Source: an uncultured Collinsella sp. (GTDB lineage: Bacteria; Actinomycetota; Coriobacteriia; Coriobacteriales; Coriobacteriaceae). From it: a stretch of 6,731 nucleotides of DNA. Made by a program: the position numbers and the translations under genes. The stretch lies in contig CAADVE010000041.1 of the NCBI GenBank assembly GCA_900752425.1, forward strand, positions 1 through 6,731, given 5' to 3'. The notes below the pieces were generated by a model. The model was given only the letters and a program-made list of their open reading frames with translations. It was not told the origin of the DNA and ran no database searches. Shown piece after piece: positions 4,266 through 6,731 of this stretch. Position 1 is the stretch's first letter. Each line of letters starts with the position of its first letter.

Positions 4266-5618
4266 ATGGCATTCAACGACTTGATCGCCCAGAAAATAAA
4301 GGACTTTGAACGGCAGGGGGTTCCGCAGGTCTTTGAGCGAGACCTTGATCTAGGAAACCCACAGGAGCCAAAGCGCGACAACATCGTAAATGTGATTGTG
4401 GGGGCCCGCCGTTGTGGAAAGACGTATCGCCTGTATCAGGAGATGCGGCGGCTTCAGAGCCGGGGCGTCGAGCTTGACCGGATGCTTTACTTCAATTTTG
4501 AGGATGAGCGCTTGCGCCCGTATGAGCCATCGTTGCTGGCGGACGTGCTTGACACGCTCTATGCGCTGTATCCTGCTGCTCGAACCGAGGGCTCTTACAT
4601 TTTCTTTGACGAGATCCAGGAAATTCCCGAATGGGGTGCGTTTCTGCGGCGTGTAGTCGATACGGAGAAGGCGACCGTCTATGTGACGGGATCTTCTTCT
4701 AAGATGCTGTCCTCAGAGCTTAAGAGCGAGTTCAGGGGTCGTTCTCTTATACGGGAGCTTTTTCCGTTGAGTTTTTCGGAATACGTTCGATATAAGACGG
4801 GGAGCGTTTTTGAGCCAGATGCGACCTTTTCCCCAAGCGATGCAGCGCTGCTTCGACATCATCTGATCGGATATCTTGAACGAGGGGGATTCATCGCGAC
4901 GCTTGAGCAGACGCCCGCAGACGCGATTCAGCTGCTACAGGAATATGCTTCGCGAACGGTCGCTATGGACGTCGTTGAGCGTTACGACGTCAGGAACCCT
5001 CGCCTGGCATCGCTGTTCCTAACGCGGTGTATGGCATCTTCGGGACGAGAGCTGTCGGTGAACAAAGTGTACAACGAGTTCAAGAGCAGGCAGATACCCG
5101 TCAGTCGTAATTCGCTCAGCGACTTACTTGAGTATTATGAGGACGCCTACCTGCTGTTCTCCGTGCCGGAGTTCACGCGTTCACTGGCAAATAACATGCG
5201 GTCTGCGTCTAAGGTCTACGCTGTCGATCCTGCGATGTTTGGAGCATTCTCTCCCGCATCGGCATTGGACCAGGGCCAGAGGCTCGAGACCGCAGTGTTC
5301 AACGCGCTAAGAAGAAGGACTCCCGCGGTGAGGATCGGATCGGTCTGCCGCCTGCTGATCAAAGAGAAGAGCAAAAGCCATGAGGTGGACTTTGTGGCTG
5401 GGGACGCACTTCTCATGCGGGCTTATAGCCTGATTCAGGTGAGTGTGGATATGGCAAGTGAGAAAACGCGCGAGCGCGAAATTGCCGCGCTTGATGCCTC
5501 GATGGCCCAGTTCGATCTTGGCGAGTCGGCAATCGTTACCATGGATGAGCAGGCCGATATTCCATGCGAACACGGTGTGGTACACGTTGTGCCCGCATGG
5601 AAGTGGCTCCTTGCCTAA
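4266..5618 (+). CDS. AAA_14/DUF4143-type ATP-binding protein
   Basis: This 450-residue protein has the two-part build of the AAA_14 plus DUF4143 ATPases, common accessory genes in bacteria and archaea with no settled role. The N-terminal ATPase half has Walker A GARRCGKT (46-53), Walker B YIFFDE (111-116) followed by IQEIPEW, and a sensor-1-like TGSSS (141-145). The conserved ELFPLSFSEY stretch lies between it and the C-terminal half. That half carries the DUF4143 pattern: GGF near 213, LETAVF (from 340), EVDFV (373-377) and LIQVSVDM (near 389-396). The last three resemble a PD-(D/E)XK nuclease layout in which the usual E-x-K is Q391-x-S393, so nuclease activity is unlikely. There is no signal peptide or membrane helix; it should be cytosolic. 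Codon use looks less GC-rich than in clpB, and the gene stands alone under its own palindromic promoter, which suggests horizontal gain. Family assignment is confident; function is not known. Confidence 0.93.
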   Translation: MAFNDLIAQKIKDFERQGVPQVFERDLDLGNPQEPKRDNIVNVIVGARRCGKTYRLYQEMRRLQSRGVELDRMLYFNFEDERLRPYEPSLLADVLDTLYALYPAARTEGSYIFFDEIQEIPEWGAFLRRVVDTEKATVYVTGSSSKMLSSELKSEFRGRSLIRELFPLSFSEYVRYKTGSVFEPDATFSPSDAALLRHHLIGYLERGGFIATLEQTPADAIQLLQEYASRTVAMDVVERYDVRNPRLASLFLTRCMASSGRELSVNKVYNEFKSRQIPVSRNSLSDLLEYYEDAYLLFSVPEFTRSLANNMRSASKVYAVDPAMFGAFSPASALDQGQRLETAVFNALRRRTPAVRIGSVCRLLIKEKSKSHEVDFVAGDALLMRAYSLIQVSVDMASEKTREREIAALDASMAQFDLGESAIVTMDEQADIPCEHGVVHVVPAWKWLLA

Positions 5619-5633
5619 TCATCTACGGATCGT

Positions 5634-5660
5634 GGGGCCAGGACCTCCTGGCCCCTTTAT
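5634..5660 (+). terminator. Terminator between convergent genes
   Basis: GGGGCCAGG (5634-5642) pairs perfectly with CCTGGCCCC (5647-5655) around an ACCT loop and is followed by TTTAT on the + strand. It begins 15 bp after the ATPase stop. On the minus strand no T-run follows the stem, so it mainly serves the + strand gene, but the hairpin also lies just beyond the stop of the convergent gene (5691) and may end both transcripts. Confidence 0.75.
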
Positions 5661-5690
5661 CACGGTTGGGGAGCACCATGATGCGCCCGG

Positions 5691-6731
5691 CTAGTCTTGG
5701 GCTTTGATGCTCGGCATCAGAATCTGGGCGAGGTAGTCGCATTCGAGCTTGGTGGCGGCGTCGGCCTTGCCGTCTTTGCCGACCAGCACGTTCTTGATCT
5801 GGCTATAGGTGTAGCGGTTGCCGGTCGTGAGCTCGACAAGCTCAACCGCCGTATCCATGGGGTAGGTTGACACGGGGTTCTGCGTCCGTCCGTTGATGGT
5901 CTGGGGCACCACGTACGGATAGACGGGGCCGCTGGCGTAGACGGTATAACCGTTGCCTAGATTGGCCGCACCCAAAACCGTATCGCCTTCATCGGGCGTA
6001 AAGCTCTCGCCCTCGCGCACCGCGACGAGCGTCACGAGCGGCGTATTGGCGTCGTCGCTCAGATAGATGCATAGCGTGCTTCCGTTTTGCCAAGTTGCGA
6101 CCTTGCCGTACCACTCGACGGGAATATCGAGCTGGTAGAGGTCGGTTGCCTTGTGACGGGCGTCGGCGTCACGGGCCGCCTGTGCCTTTTGCGCGCTCAC
6201 GGCATTGACGGCGGCGTCGCGCCGCGCGGTTGCTGCCTGCTGGAGCACTTTGGCAGCCGCGGCGGAGCTCGCACCGCCCTCCTCGGCATACTTGGCGGCG
6301 GCATCGATCTGGTCGTCGGTTACCGTGTCGGCCGAAGGCACCTTGAGCTTAAAGGTAGCCTGGGCACTTAAATCCTGTCCATCGCTCTTAACGGTGACCT
6401 GCGTCTTGGTGGTCGGGACGGTGTAGATGGTGCCGTCGGCCGCGATGGGGGAGGCAGCGATGGAGAGCGTGTAATCGCCGGGCAGCAGTTTGATGCCGCG
6501 GCCGTGCTCGTCAACATAGAGCGTTTCGCTCACGGAGGAGCCATCAGCGTCCTGACCACTCACCTGTACGGGAATCTTGGAGCCGGTAGAACAGTCGAGG
6601 CCCGCGGCATGCACGCCAATCTGCACTGACATCATCGTGTGGGCATTGGCGGCGACAGCGGCAGCCTGCTCTTGCTGATATCCGTTCCAGGCGGCATAGC
6701 CTGCGCCGCCGGCGACGAGCGCGACGGCCAC
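5691..6731 (-). CDS. Membrane-anchored multidomain protein of unknown function (5' partial)
   Basis: The frame runs off the right edge; the GTG at 6731 happens to fall there and is probably not the true start. Counting from it as residue 1, residues 1-16 (AVALVAGGAGYAAW) look like most of a membrane helix, followed by a polar linker. A beta-rich domain (about 33-130) contains the pattern YVDEHGRGIKLLPGDYTLSI, like PEGA or carboxypeptidase-regulatory-like folds that end in a 'PGxY' turn. Residues 135-195 are Ala-rich, charged and probably one long helix. A C-terminal domain (about 197-346) starts with DLYQLDIPVEWYGK and is rich in aromatic and beta-prone residues. The build suggests one membrane anchor with the bulk outside the cell; a cytoplasmic N-terminal part may be missing beyond the window. 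It is transcribed towards the ATPase gene, 72 bp apart. Coding is certain, function unknown. Confidence 0.85.
   Translation of the reverse strand: MAVALVAGGAGYAAWNGYQQEQAAAVAANAHTMMSVQIGVHAAGLDCSTGSKIPVQVSGQDADGSSVSETLYVDEHGRGIKLLPGDYTLSIAASPIAADGTIYTVPTTKTQVTVKSDGQDLSAQATFKLKVPSADTVTDDQIDAAAKYAEEGGASSAAAAKVLQQAATARRDAAVNAVSAQKAQAARDADARHKATDLYQLDIPVEWYGKVATWQNGSTLCIYLSDDANTPLVTLVAVREGESFTPDEGDTVLGAANLGNGYTVYASGPVYPYVVPQTINGRTQNPVSTYPMDTAVELVELTTGNRYTYSQIKNVLVGKDGKADAATKLECDYLAQILMPSIKAQD

Overview
The window suggests a high-GC Gram-positive gut actinobacterium of the class Coriobacteriia, most likely Collinsella or a close relative. This is an inference from the ClpB sequence, the GC-rich codon use and the style of the flanking secreted or membrane-anchored proteins. 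No rRNA, tRNA or other taxonomic marker is present.

Layout. (1) 2-619: the 3' part of an unrecognised, probably extracytoplasmic protein on the + strand, closed by an intrinsic terminator (621-670). (2) 671-1066: a gene-free stretch holding three tandem hairpin repeats about 80 bp apart, all with exactly 25 nt between their conserved cores, then an AT-rich dyad with a probable promoter and a leader hairpin for clpB. (3) 1067-3694: a complete clpB disaggregase gene, standing alone, followed by a hairpin at its stop codon and a strong terminator (3738-3775). (4) 3827-4021: a small 64-residue, Pro/Lys-rich then acidic, probably disordered protein. (5) 4022-4265: a hairpin, a short sequence shared with the last gene, and a 54-bp near-palindrome overlapping the promoter of the next gene. 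(6) 4266-5618: a complete AAA_14/DUF4143-type ATPase that looks AT-richer than clpB and is probably accessory. (7) 5634-5660: a terminator between convergent genes. (8) 5691-6731, minus strand: a membrane-anchored protein with a beta-rich domain, an Ala-rich helix and a C-terminal domain, cut by the window edge.

The genes do not form one operon. Each appears to be its own transcription unit with a terminator or hairpin after it. ClpB is the only gene with a firmly known role (protein disaggregation with DnaK). I see no complete new multi-gene system. The parts most worth a second look are non-coding: the three-copy hairpin array upstream of clpB, and the palindromic operator-like promoter of the ATPase gene.
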